Part shown: positions 36,396-48,136 of the stretch, piece after piece
Layout: each line of letters opens with the position of its first letter
Numbering within the stretch: the stretch's first letter is position 1
Program-made: the position numbers and the translations under genes
From: Diphasiastrum complanatum
Taxonomy: Eukaryota; Streptophyta; Lycopodiopsida; Lycopodiales; Lycopodiaceae
Assembly: GCA_029204225.1 (NCBI GenBank)
Contig: CM055110.1
Location: 18,843,501 to 18,907,500, forward strand
Length of the DNA: 64,000 nucleotides
Direction: 5' to 3'
The notes under the pieces: model-generated
What the model saw: the letters and a program-made list of their open reading frames with translations, nothing else
Databases searched by the model: none
What the model was told of the DNA's origin: nothing

Positions 36396-36850
36396 TTAGA
36401 TAACCTTAAAAGGACCACAATACCTAGGCGCCAACTTTGCACACTTAATAGTTTTCAAGCCCCTAGAGTGACTAGGGACTCTCAAAAACACCCAGTCGTT
36501 GACCATGAATACCTTGTGCTTCCGAGATAGATCAGCATAGTGCCTTGCCCTGTCCTGGGCACTTCTTATGCTATCTTTAGCCAGCTGTAACATTTCTTGC
36601 AAATCCGCAAGGAAATCAGCTGCGGCTTGCAACCGTAGGTTTTTCATGCCAACACTAATTGGTGATCGAGGTTGAAAACCATACATAAGCATGAAAGGGC
36701 TGAATCCAGTCGCTGAATGTTTTGCACTGTTATATGCAAATTCCACCAATGCAAGGTACTGTTCCCAATTAGACTGCCGATGGCCCACATATGCTCGAAG
36801 CATATCCTCCATCGTCTGATTGGTCCTTTCCGTTTGACCGTCTGATTTTG
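36396..36850 (-). pseudogene. Gypsy 2 integrase, end of core only
   Basis: Begins STDHPKSDGQTERTNQTMED, the last part of the integrase core including the catalytic Glu region, then YVGHRQSNWEQYLALVEFAY, SPFMLMYGF and LAPRYCGPFKVI. The zinc finger and the two catalytic Asp are absent because the sequence is fused directly to the RNase H segment. Confidence 0.85.
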
Positions 36851-37521
36851 GATGATCTGTAGAGCAAGATTGAGTTTCTTGCTTTCATAAGCCACAAGAT
36901 ATCCATCCTGCATCAAAACAGCTCCAATAGCATAATCACTGGCATCGGTCCTAACCACAAAAGTCTTATTAGGATCGCCAATGATTAGTATTGGTGCCGA
37001 AGTGACACTTTTCTTAAGCAACTCAAAACAATTATTCATATCCTCCGTCCACACCACTAGTGGACTCTTAGCCCTCCGGCTTCCTATAGCCTTTCAAGGC
37101 CTGGGTAAGGGGAAATGCCAATCGAGCAAATTGGGGAATATGCCGACGGAGAAATCCCACAAACTCCAAGAAAGACTTGATTTCCCGAACTGTGGTGAGA
37201 ATAGGCCAATCAATAACCCTCTGGATACAATCAGCCTCAACCTCCACCCCCCGTTCGGAAATCTTATGCCCCAAGTAGGACAATTCCTTAGCAAAAAAGT
37301 CACACTTAGACTCCTTGGCAAAGAGCTTTTCCCTTCTTAGGATGTCCCAGACAATCCTAAGATGCTCTTTATGTTCCGCCAAAGTCTTACTGAACACTAG
37401 GATATCATCTAAGAATACCACAACGAATCTTTCCAAATATGGCCTTAACAAATCGTTCATCATCTATTGGAAAGTTGCCGGTGCATTGGTCAAACCAAAA
37501 GGGAACACCAAAAATTTGTAG
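36850..37521 (-). pseudogene. Gypsy 2 RT (palm) and RNase H, truncated
   Basis: NDLLRPYLERFVVVFLDDIL gives the catalytic LDD. SYLGHKIS, LEFVGFLRRHIPQFARLAFP and FVVRTDASDYAIGAVLMQDG (RNase H with its first Asp) follow. The RNase H breaks off after AYESKKLNLAL and joins integrase sequence. A frame change lies near 37060. Confidence 0.88.
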
Positions 37522-38732
37522 TGACCAAAGCGAGTTCAAAACCCGGTTTTTGGTATATCTTCTGCCTTAATGTGTATCTGATGGAATCCCGACCTTATAT
37601 CTATCTTGGTAAAGTACCCAACACCACCAAGATAATCTATTAGGTCATCCATCCGCGACAGTGGATATCTATTCTTAACGGTTACCTTGTTCAATTTCTT
37701 TACTCTAATGCACTTAAGGTCATTAGGTCCAAAGACTAAAGAACTAAGGACAAAATACATCCATCTCATTACTTTGAGATAGATTACATGAGGTAGAAGC
37801 TGGTTATTTGACGCAATCTCGTGCAAGGTGACCCTCGCCATTGCACTTGAAGCACAGGTTTTTCTTACGAGCTTCAGCTTTATCATTGCCACCATGATGG
37901 TTTTTAAAATTTTTCTTGGTTTTCTTAGGATTGTTGGAATTGGGATGTGTTTCATTAACAACTTCCCTATCCTTCCTCTTAAATTGAAAACCTTTCTTCT
38001 GCTCATTAGGCTGTTGACCCCTAGGTGGCTAAGGTGTGTCATCAAAGTATTTTGCAGCCCTAACAGCATCTTCTAGGGTTTTTGGATGGTTCCTACGAAC
38101 ATCCACTTGATAATCTTTTGGTAACCCATCAATAAACATTAACATTTGTACCTTAGGCGGAATATCACTATAAAGTAGATTCAGGTACTCATGAAAATCT
38201 TGAATAAGCTGTTTCAAACCTTTATTCATGGTTAGATGACTCAACTTTTGGAAGTGTAAATCTAAAAGTGGTAGAAAATAATCCCTAAAAAGCTTGCAAA
38301 AATCATCCCATGTACAAGGTTGATTGCCCTTTGCAACTAAGTCATCCCACCAAACTAAGGCTCTTCCTTCAAGGAACATGGTGACAGTGGATAACTTCTC
38401 AGATTCAGGGAATTGGTTCATGGCAAAGTATTTGTTCTAAACATTCAGCCAAGAACTTACCACTTGTAAGTTCCTATCCTTCTTCTCCCCCTTAAACACT
38501 TTTACAGGAGGTGGAACTACATGCTTCTTCTGATTGGCTAACCTAGACTCTAAGTCTTGGTTTCTTTGATTAGTTTCAAGAAGCTGCTTATTAGTGGCTT
38601 GAATTTGTTGGTATAAAAGTTCAACAACTTGTGCCACATTGGATGGGTTTGATAGATCAAATGTTGGGTTTTCATTGGTTTGATCCATTGGGGTTGCTTG
38701 TGTGTTTTCTTATTATGCAAATACAACAACAA
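37522..38732 (-). pseudogene. Gypsy 2 gag fused to N-terminal RT remnant
   Basis: The gag starts at MDQTNENPTFDLSNPSNV (38688) with a Gln/Asn-rich helix, then EGRALVWWDDLV, FRDYFLPLLDLHFQKLSHLT and RRNHPKTLEDAVRAAKYFDD. A good CCHC knuckle CFKCNGEGHLARDC lies at about 37811-37858 in another frame. Soon after, the sequence jumps to NKVTVKNRYPLSRMDDLIDY and FTKIDIRSGFHQIHI of the RT. The protease and first part of the RT are deleted. Confidence 0.88.
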
Positions 38733-39550
38733 GTGCTCAAATTAGAATGATTGAAATGCTTCAATTGTTACATCCAATGCAAATAAAAAGCATTTACTTC
38801 TATTCATTCAATCTTATTGTTTGTAAGCTCATCCAAGCCTACTATTTGCAAGCTTAATCCAAGCTTAAGAGGAAAACAACATCAAGCTACATTTGCCTTA
38901 ATCAAAAGCAAAAATGAAAACCAAATCTTTATGTAAACTTTGATTAACTAATCTAAGCTAATGTTTACATAAAGTTCCCATTCCCATTCCCATTCCAATT
39001 CTATTTGTCATTTTAAAAGCAACCAAAGTTTTCACATTTTTCACTATTCTAGATTTCCAAAACCAAGAAACTAGTGTCTAGAAATGGATAACTAATGAAG
39101 CTTTATGAAAACTTCAATTTTCAGATCTGATTTTTAGATTTACAGGTCTGAAAATCAGAACTTCAAAATTACAAAAAACAGAATTTCAAAACTTGTTTTA
39201 TGCACAAAGTTACACTACCATTCCCTTCCTACATTGTCATCTTCATGAAACTAGGAGATAGAAAGAGTTTGTGTATGTAGAGGAAGACTTCCTCTACCTA
39301 TCCCACAAATCTTTTTTCAGAACTTTTAAAAACCCAAAGCCCACTTTAAAACTTCTCTAACATGATAAAAAATCAGCCCCTAAACAATTCTATAAGCATC
39401 ACTACTCTCTTCCAAAGAGAACTAGATTCATTGGGTACTTTAACTACAAGCTTCCTACAACTAGAAAAGCCTATAATCTCCACAAAAAAATTTAGTTGGA
39501 GATCTTAATAGAACTTGAAGAAGGTTAGAAAGGTTACCATCCTTTGTCTA

Positions 39551-39562
39551 GCTCTGATACCA
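39551..39562 (-). promoter_or_regulatory. Primer binding site of gypsy element 2
   Basis: TGGTATCAGAGC on the minus strand, one base from the end of the upper LTR. Confidence 0.92.
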
Positions 39563-39563
39563 C

Positions 39564-40630
39564 TTTTACAAGTAGAGGTGAGGAAGTCCTCCAAATCCAA
39601 GGTAGAGCCTCCAAATGTCCTCCAAGCAACCTGCAAGCTTCAAGATGCTCCTCAACTCCAAGCTAGGATGCCTCCACCTGCAAGTAAGGATCTGCAAGCC
39701 TCCAAGGATCTCTCCTCCACCTGTGTCCCTACTCTTTAAACACAAAGATAGATAACAAGCTGGCCTCAAGTATTCACCACCCAACCATAGCTAGATCCAA
39801 GCTCCAAGCAAGACCTATCTAGCACCCCCTTGCTAACCATAAACAAATCACAAGCATACCACAACACTCCATAGCATACTCAAGATCCAAACCCTACACA
39901 GGTCCCATACCATAAGCAAGATCCAAACCTCAAGCATACTACCACAAGAAAGCACTCTACACACTAGTAGCAACACTAGAGCATAAGCCAAGCAAACAAG
40001 AGAGATCTCCCCCTCCCAATGGGCACCTTACTACCCTCATATAGATGGCCCATGGATCCCTCCAATGCACTATGGAGTTCCATGCTCATCCAATGAGAGA
40101 GAGAGAAGCCTAGGGAAGTTAAAGAATCTCCAAGAGCCTCCATAGGCTTATGGAATGTCAAGAGACTCCTTCCATAACCTATCTTAGTAGGTGCCTTAGC
40201 TTAAGGTACTAGTGTCCTTGGTTAAGGGCAGGTAAGTGTCTATGCCTTGGATGGAGGTATGGAACCTAGAGAGGTGTTAGAAAGTCATTGGATGACTATT
40301 TTTCTAAACCTTGGGCCTCAACCTTGAACCATATCACTTTATTGGTCTAGGACCAAGGTATACTTGCACAACTTGGGCAATGGGACCTAGTAGGAGGGTG
40401 CCCTTTTAAAGTGTCCATTGAGTTCCCAACCCCCACAAGAAAGGCATTCAAAGAGTCGTAGGTTATGGAAGGATCACGTGACTCCATACCTCCAACTAAG
40501 GTATAGTCACTTGCCTGCCCTTATCCAAGGACACGTACCCTTAATCCTAAGGGTACCTTGCCATTGAGCCCCCAACACTAAATGGACTATTAGGGGTCTG
40601 AAGTACTGCTAGTTACATAGGTATGTAACG
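39564..40630 (-). repeat. Gypsy 2 LTR (5' copy) with internal inversion
   Basis: Matches the other LTR at both ends, but 40183-40472 reads as the reverse complement of 35575-35860. The inverted block is bordered by CCTTCCATAACCTAT (40168-40182) and TAGGTTATGGAAGG (40459-40472), so the flanking word is present in both orientations here. Confidence 0.93.
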
Positions 40631-40639
40631 TGTCATATG

Positions 40640-42236
40640 CTCACTTGTCGGGCAGTCAATGGATTGGTCAATAGGATGTGTCATATGCTCATTGGGACAC
40701 AATCCAATGTATGATTGACACGTGCCAGCCAGCCTACCTACTAGCATGCCTATGGGTCAGGGTGTTGCCAAGTGGCAAATGTCAACTATGCGTGGAGTTT
40801 GCCATGTGTCGACGTTAGGATGTGTTGGTGAAGGGGTGCTTGATAGGATATAGTGTGAGCCTTGCCAAGCATTCCCTATCTTATTCCTATGCAGCTATGG
40901 CTGGGAGGAGACTTGCAGTAGAGCTCTCATGTTTGCTTGTTAATCTATGTACATTTGCTTGATTAATAAAGTGATGGAATTGTTGGGTATTTCTATGTAT
41001 TTACTTAGGATTTTGTGAGCTTGTGCAACGTTTAGTATTAGAGCGGTTCCTTTCTAGACTTGTGTGGGATTTGGCATCATTGGCAGTTAGGGTGGAGGGT
41101 TTAGGGTGGAGAGCCAGCAACCTATTGTAGGTGATTTGTGGTAGATTTGGAGCTTATAAGATAGCAGATTGAAGCCCTATGGTGGATTGCTGATCTTCCG
41201 GCAGCGTTTGAGGATCTTCTACTACTTGGCTTGTTTATTCTCTTTGCTTTTGTGAAAATCCAGCCCACATAGGATCTGTCAAATTGTTAGTAGCTTCTTC
41301 AATACTTAGTATTTTTCAAATCTGTCAATTGCAATAGGCTTTTTGTGATAGGTCATTGATAGAAGGGCGCTTTGCCCCTCGATTTAGTGATCATCCCGTG
41401 CTTTTTGCTAATTGTCAATTTATTGAAGAAGAGTTTGTGAGTAGTTAGAACTTGGATGTAGGAGGTCTATTTTATCTAGTTCTTCTAGGAATTCAGGGTA
41501 ATCTATTTGTATAGTGATTTGAGGTGCTAAGAGCTTGTTCTTGCTTTGTTTCAGAACTTTAGTTGTTTGATTTTGCATAGTTTTCCTTCTGCTACCTATT
41601 CTTCTGATATGGCATCCACAAGTAGCACCAGTTGGGATATCTCCTGGATTGCTCGGGGGCTAGATCGGTATTGGATCTAGGTTTGGTTGGGACGGTTTCG
41701 TCTACTGCATTCTCCCTTTTTGTTCTAGGAACTCTATCTCGGTTGGAGTCCTAGGGGACGTTATAGTTGATGTGATCGTTGCATGACCTATGCCAACTAA
41801 TTTGACACAACTAATTTGACAGCACTCTGTTGTTAGGAATTATGTAACGAGTCCTCACCAGCTCCGAGTGGATCCGTATTATGTTCCGATGCCACGAAGG
41901 GTGGTATTTTATAGAAAGTGTGTTAAGGGATACTCCTATATTGCAACATCTTTGACTAATTTGACTCAAAAAAAATTAAATTTTGGTGAGTGGACTGAAC
42001 TACAAGAAGCAAGCTTTGATCAGTTAAAGCGAGCCATTGTTGAGTGCGTCACTCTAAAGTTGTAGACCCTCAAAAGCCCTATGTTATGGAGAGACTAGCA
42101 GCCGTTATGCTGCCAGTCTGTGTGAAGCGCCTTTCCTGTGGTTTGCTTATCTCCTGGATTGCTCGGGGGCTAGATCGGTATTGGATCTAGGTTTGATTGG
42201 GACGGTTTCGTCTACTGCATTCTCCCTTTTTGTTCT
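40640..42236 (+). mobile_element. Gypsy element 3 remnant, plus strand
   Basis: Begins with LTR-like sequence (about 40660-41025), then a degenerate primer site (TTTAGTATTAGAGCGG near 41029). A gag start MASTSSTSWDISWIARG lies at 41609. After a deletion comes the RT/RNase H joint at about 41850-42065 (FYRKCVKGYSYIATSLTNLT, LQEASFDQLKRAIVECVTLKL). A block of about 88 bp starting ATCTCCTGGATTGCTCGGGG occurs at 41637 and again at 42149, bracketing the RT piece. No functional frame remains. Confidence 0.65.
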
Positions 42237-42540
42237 CATGATCATAGCTTAGATCAAGCCCCCTTTCTCTTGGCCGATCATGGTTGTGAGAAAGACGGAC
42301 TCTTAAAACTTTTGGGTTGAGCAAATATTTTTTTGGCTAATAATAAGTTGCTTGTAGAACTTACCAGTCATTTTTTTCTACTACCTTGGGTGACAATATC
42401 TTATTTATAGGTCATTATGAGTTTTGCTTCCTTTGTTGATTATGCTTACATCTACACAACATCTATATATTGAGACTTCCAGCAAAACATGCTGCTCTAT
42501 GGTTCTGGTTATAGATACATGCCATTTGCAACCAGTGTTT

Positions 42541-42985
42541 CTACATAGTAGGCACACATTTGTTATGGTCTTCATTTATTGGAGGGACAATGTTTAGATC
42601 CTTCACGGGCCACCATAGATACATAGTAGGCACACATTTGTTATGGTCTTCATTTATTGGAGGGACAATGTTTAGATCCTTCACGGGCCACCGTTGAGCA
42701 ATTCTCATCACTTTACTTGGCCAAGTATAGCTTGTGAGAGCAATGGTTCTCATTGTCATGTAGCTCACACGTACATCGTCCAACGCCTCTTCAATGGATA
42801 ATCTGTTAGCCAAGATGATGAGAGGATCGAAGAGAGTGTTCACCAGATGTAGGTCACTATCAATGATTTGTTTACACAAAGGTAGGAGTTTATCCTACAG
42901 GCTACTCTCACGGCACTCCTTGCATCAGTACCACCCACATTATTAAAAGAGTCCACTATGACAGCTACAAGTTCTAAGGTCTACC
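42541..42985 (-). pseudogene. Unrecognised coding remnant
   Basis: A minus-strand frame at 42541-42879 encodes LVNTLFDPLIILANRLSIEE, VSYMTMRTIALTSYTWPSKV and the duplicated tail. Just upstream (about 42900-42985) another frame encodes VDSFNNVGGTDARSAVRVAC. The composition is that of a real globular protein rather than repeat noise, and a frameshift between the two parts would explain the split. I do not recognise the family; it may be a captured host gene exon. Confidence 0.3.
42543..42697. repeat. 78-bp tandem duplication
   Basis: ACATAGTAGGCACACATTTG ... TTCACGGGCCACC appears at 42543 and at 42621. The copies are nearly identical and in frame with the coding remnant on the minus strand, where they give a repeated WPVKDLNIVPPINEDHNKCV. 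Confidence 0.95.
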
Positions 42986-45900
42986 TTTATGTGTTCATAC
43001 TCGAGTCATACATCTTGACAATCACAAGTTGTGGGAGTTGAAATGTTGTCAACAAGAAAAATGGGTACATATGATGCCTGCAGTGCATATATTCTTATTA
43101 TATTATTATAGATTAGCCTAATAAAAAAATGCGTCTATTCGAATTTAGAAAGATCTGATATTTGAATTGCTATAATCTCTTCTCATCTTCAAGGAAACTT
43201 CAAAATCTATAAGGGAGATTGTTTGTGTGTGCACACCCACATGCAAGCATGTAGAAAGTGATATTGGCTTCTTGTTCTAATCATGACAGCTGTGCGGAAG
43301 GTTCAACCAAGTTGCTGCTTCACATTTATTGTTTGAAAAACAGTTCAAGTCACTAAGGTTAGTTAATTCTGGCATTTTTTGTTTTAGCAATTGTAGAAAA
43401 TATGATTGTGCTCACCTTCTTATTGTTTGTCCAATCATCTGCCATATGTTAAAGGCATCCCATAATGAATGTCTCGGATGATGAAAGTAGAGAATAGTAG
43501 CTCACCCACACAATTTCCATATCCTCAAATTAGCTCGCACGTTTACTCCGATAATGGTTTAAGCTTTATGCTTGGGCTTAATGTGACTCACCATCTTTTA
43601 AGTACAACCTGTCTTATATTTTGTAATATGTATTATTGATGACACTAGAAAAAGTGTGACACTTTGCAAATACACAACATGCAATCATGAAATTGGCCTA
43701 TACATCCATAAAATCAAATAAGAGACATACCTAAAATGATTCTACCTAGAGATTCAGCAAAACGATGGTAAATGCCAAAAAAGCTTGCCACAGAAAGATC
43801 AATAGCTCATTGTCAGTGTCACGATCGTAGTTCGTGCTCCGACACCACTATAAAGACTCCAAAACCAGCCCAACTAATTGAGGATAGACATTGTCAAAAC
43901 ACTCACCCTCAAGAGGTAGGGAAAGTAATACCAATGTACTATCAAGTTCCTAACTATGGCATCCCATATTATGTTCAGGGAGAAAAGTCCCTGCTGACAA
44001 TATATATTAGAGGGAAAAACATGTTAGAATATTTTTTTGCTAAAAATCAATGTGTATCACTTCATGTTTATATGACAAACTGATTTGGATGCTGTGAATT
44101 GAATCATAAACTCTTTACAGTAGATTACAGGTGCTTTGCTCTTCACATAGCAATTCCAATTTGTTTATATAAGCTATGGTGAAAACTCGCTGAAGGACAT
44201 GGTGTTTTGAGCTTTTTTGGTGTTTTTACATAGAAGTCAGTGTGATGCTTGGAGACTTAGGCTTGCATCGATCAGAGGGTGGAGACAGCTTTTGCTTTTT
44301 GCAGCTTTTTAGTAGTAGCTCTTTGCTTTTTCTTCGTAGTGGTGGATTTGACCTCCAAGTAAGTGGTTTCTCAGGATCTCGATCGTTCTTAGCCTAAGTA
44401 CCGGTGTTATGACCTTTTTCCTTTTCTGTAACTAGAATTCACATGATTTTTGATGGTTTTTTGTGGTTTTTGACTAGTGTTCATTGTTGTAGCTTAAAAT
44501 TCATTGAACGTACTGTATGTTAATGATTTTCAAGAAAGTATTTGCTATTTTTCAGTTATCAGGAAAGGTTCTAATGATTGCATGCTTGTTATGCCATTAA
44601 TATCGAACCTTGGTTGTGTTTTGGTCAAAATTTGACGGTTTTGGCTAGAAACAATCAGTAAGAGTCAATATTGGCCTCGATCAGAACTTTCGGTACTCGC
44701 ATGAGTCGATTTGAGGTGATTAGGTCTGACTGCACTTGCATGTGGATAAGATCCATTGGAACATGGCAAAAAAGTCAAAAAATGGTCAAAAACATAGGTT
44801 TTGATGATCTTTTCACCTTTTTCATAGAATGAATCGTTTCCTATGCTGTAAAATTTGCATGTACATTCTCATAGATGTATTGAAGCTAGTGGTTGTGAAC
44901 AGGTTCAGTAGGCTGTTGGTATCATATGGGGTCCTAAAGCATCAAAAGTTAGTGTATTTTTGTGATTTTTTGGGCATGAATACCTCTTTTTACAAAGCTT
45001 GAAGCCTATGGATCAATATACCAGCTGAAAGGTAGGTTGAATTGCCTCTAATTCAAGCCCTCATACAGCTATTATGGTGAGGCAACTATTCTATAGACTT
45101 TTCATGCTTGGCCCCCTCCTAGAAAGCAATTTTTGCTTGATCTGAACCTACAAACCATTGCTGGACCTGATTGAAGCTTCTAGTGATCTCTAATGAACCT
45201 GTTTAGGCTGCTTGTAATGTCTATTTGATGCCATGCATAACATAGATGTGATTTCTGAAAATTCTAATTGGAAAAAATTTGCCCTCCTCCTACTGGAATT
45301 TCTAGCCTTTACTGCTCGCAGGTGTGACGAGGATGGCCTGACGTGGAAGCCCTCTTGCTAACCTAACTTTCCTCAATACTGTGCTTTACATCGTCCAATT
45401 TGGTGCTTTGTAGCAAAAATTATGATCGTCAGAAGTTTTGCAATTTTTAGTATAAAAATCAGCAAATTTTTTAAATATTCAGATTGCATGTCAAACATTT
45501 AAGCAATAGGTTGCTATTTTCAAGTCACTCTGTACGTTTAGGAACAGGTACAGTGAGTTACAGTACTTCTGTGAATGGAATTTCATGTCTAGATACAGTT
45601 AACAGAAAATACAATTATACAGTGAGTTTTCAATTTTAGTAAGCAGTTTTACGTAAGAAGTGACTTTTGCTAGGAATCACTGCATGTCAGTTTAACGCAT
45701 GTTGGATAATCCATAATCATGTCGATCTGAACTAATGAGTGGTGCAACTTTTTAGTTTAAATCGAGTAGGAATCAGGATTTTTTAGTTACATTTGAAAAC
45801 TTAAATTGTTACAATCTTTTCTAAATCCATTAAATATTGATTAATTTAAATTGGCTTGAAAAGTGAATGGCCTTATTGAGATGGAATTAGTCAGATCTTG

Positions 45901-46080
45901 AGGTCACAAGTCAGTTTCACTTAAGTTGATAGATTTCGGATCTGTCAAATTATTATAGCAATTCCCTGTTTTAGGTAATCACTGATGGAACCGCAAGTAT
46001 GAGTGGAACAACACCAACTATGCCGACTTATCTTCGAATTTTGCTAACAATTGGGTGCGGCACTCACAAAAATGAGTAAT
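42986..46080. other. About 3.1 kb without recognisable genes
   Basis: AT-rich (T-rich on the plus strand from about 44,150). Only short frames occur, such as 43772-44083, with no family resemblance. It may include the LTR of the element whose gag begins near 46,000, but no second copy is available to prove that. Confidence 0.5.
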
Positions 46081-46348
46081 CGAAACAATTTGTGAGACCA
46101 ACAGATGGAAGTTTTACTAAATCAGGTCAAGGCTATGTCCTCACCGAATTTGGGTTTCCAACTTGGGGAGAAGAAAGAGAAAGAAACCTAAGGTAGTTGA
46201 CGATTGGTTGACAAAGTGGAACAACTATTTCAGTCTTCATGGTATTCCAGAAGAAAAGAAGATCGAGAGCGTGTTTCTGTTTTTTTGTGGAAAAGCTTCA
46301 TCATGTTGGCGGGATCTGTGTTACGTACCAACGGATTACCTGAGGTGA
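46081..46348 (+). pseudogene. Gypsy gag fragment
   Basis: QQMEVLLNQVKAMSSPNLGF followed, after a frame change, by VDDWLTKWNNYFSLHGIPEE, KKIESVFLFFCGKASSCW: the start of a retrotransposon gag domain with its helix-Trp pattern. It stops abruptly near 46345 and is followed by minus-strand RT sequence. Confidence 0.65.
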
Positions 46349-46479
46349 CGGTCTCATTTATGGGATAAAATGTTGGTCTGGAGCTATAGGTCGTTTTAGT
46401 GCCACGTGTCAATGTTCTATAGGCGCGAGGTGGTGACTCCTTGTTATGCACCCGCGTCATTGTGCACAATTGACTCACG

Positions 46480-46760
46480 TCGCTGGTCAGGCGCCCATTC
46501 AGACAATCCATTAAATCATCCCTCCTAGGTAAGGGATATTTGTTCTTGATGGTTAACTTAATTTTTAAAATTTGCCACACAATTGTGTGCTTCCATCCTT
46601 TTTACTAACCAAAAGGATTGGTGCTCTCCAAGGGGACTTACTAGGCTGAATGTGGCCCATCCTAAGTTCTTGTAACTGCATAGAAATCTCATCCTCTTCC
46701 TTACGCTAACCCTATATGGAAAAAGGGATACAGGTTTGCTATTGGGAAGTAACTCTATCT
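46480..46760 (-). pseudogene. Gypsy reverse transcriptase N-terminal fragment
   Basis: The minus strand encodes KEEDEISMQLQELRMGHIQP, SPWRAPILLVSKKDGSTQLC, then after a frame change IKNKYPLPRRDDLMDCLNG: the beginning of the gypsy RT. The palm with the catalytic Asp pair is missing; the sequence ends next to the opposite-strand gag fragment. Confidence 0.82.
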
Positions 46761-48136
46761 AATGGTCGAAGAATCATTGATGTACTCTTTATAATCTCAG
46801 ACTTTCCGAAGCCCCATAACCATGAATGAAATGTTTCGGTCTTATCCAGATTCATGACGTGAAATTTTTAAATTCGTTATAATTCCTGCACCTAATGCTC
46901 TACTTTAGGGAAAACCTTGTCCGGAACCTCTGTCCTTACCCCAAAACAATAAATTCCCTACAATTTCAAATTTGTTGGCCTCGTTAGCAATAGAATGTTC
47001 AGCTGTGAAAAGGTGTATTATTACTCTGTTCAGTCATATCTATGCACCAAATGTATGTAGCTAAGTACTAAAAATGTATGTGGCTTGAAGTGAAAAATAA
47101 AATTTTATTGTACGATGCGTTTAGAGATGTTCAATTTAGGAAAATAAAGATTATGAATTTTCTTATATACCTTGTTAGTGATTTTCAGGGAGACTGTCTT
47201 TTTATAGTGTTTTAAAGCTTGAATGGAACCATACAGTCTATTTAGTGTGTTTTATGCTTTTGTTGTTTGTCGATTCAGTAGCCATATGTGTAGGATGAAA
47301 AGCTATAGAAAACTCAGTGAACGAATCAGACTCTTTAGTTTCTTTGTCCATTTTGTGGCTACTTTCTTCTTACTTGTCTTTAGATAAGGCTTTATATAAA
47401 CACTGTTTGATCGTGTAGCAGGGTTCAACTCAACCATTCATTTATTTAGATGGTGCATGACAACGAGTTGATGTCAAACAATCTTGATGACACTCAATTG
47501 TTGATGGAGATTTTTCTAGAATTCCCACTGCTGGCTAGGTGCCAGTTCCTTGGCATTTAGGGAGATTGTCCATAGGGGTACTAGTTGATACACCTTGCAA
47601 TTTGTTTTGAAAAACTATATGTTATTGCAAATTGACTTAGAACATGATTAGAAAATGTGCTACAGAATTATGCAAGAAACTTACATGATTCAAAATTCTC
47701 TCTCTATTTTGTGAGATTTTTACAAACACCCGACATGTTAAAGTCTTCTATTATAGCCACACTTATTTCACAACTATGGGTATGAGTAGCACCTACCTTG
47801 GTGTTGATGGTGTGAGTAGGGACATTGTGGCATATGGCACGATCGAGTGATGGTCTATAAATACGGGCTCCTTAAAAATACATAAAAAAGTATCAAAGAT
47901 GAAGTGGGAAGAATCTGGAAAAACTTGTACTTTTTGGACACTCAGATTTTATGTATGAAAGTAAACATTTGCGAATTGTATCAGGAGCTATTGGCTGTAG
48001 GAAGATTAGTGAGATAAAAGCTTAAACAAAAGTGCCAAAAAAAGTACAAAAGTAGACAAAAACTCGCAAATTTGGGATTGGGATTTCAGATGCATAGTCT
48101 TATGCTTTCTCAGAAGTGAAATTTTTTGGGTATATT
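46761..48136. other. No recognisable gene
   Basis: AT-rich sequence with no recognisable coding or terminal motifs. It ends at the retroelement edge at 48137. Confidence 0.5.

Larger units (their letters stand above)
34970..40630 (-). mobile_element. Ty3/gypsy element 2, LTRs and target duplication intact
   Basis: LTRs at 34970-36049 and 39564-40630 (1080 and 1067 bp). Both sides are flanked by TGTCA (34965-34969 and 40631-40635), a matching 5-bp target duplication. The primer site (39551-39562) adjoins the upper LTR, and a purine tract AGGGGGAAGGAA (minus strand) adjoins the lower, giving minus orientation. The order gag, RT, RNase H, integrase with a C-terminal chromodomain-like region marks a chromovirus-type gypsy. 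Large internal deletions remove most of the protease, part of RT/RNase H and the integrase catalytic core, so it cannot move by itself. Confidence 0.95.

Noticed and set aside
40640-41025. Full LTR assignment for gypsy element 3
   Set aside because: Only one copy is visible and the primer site is degenerate, so exact ends were not given.
43772-44083. A 103-codon plus-strand frame in the gene-poor stretch
   Set aside because: Composition is ordinary for AT-rich DNA and no segment resembles a known family; no supporting context.
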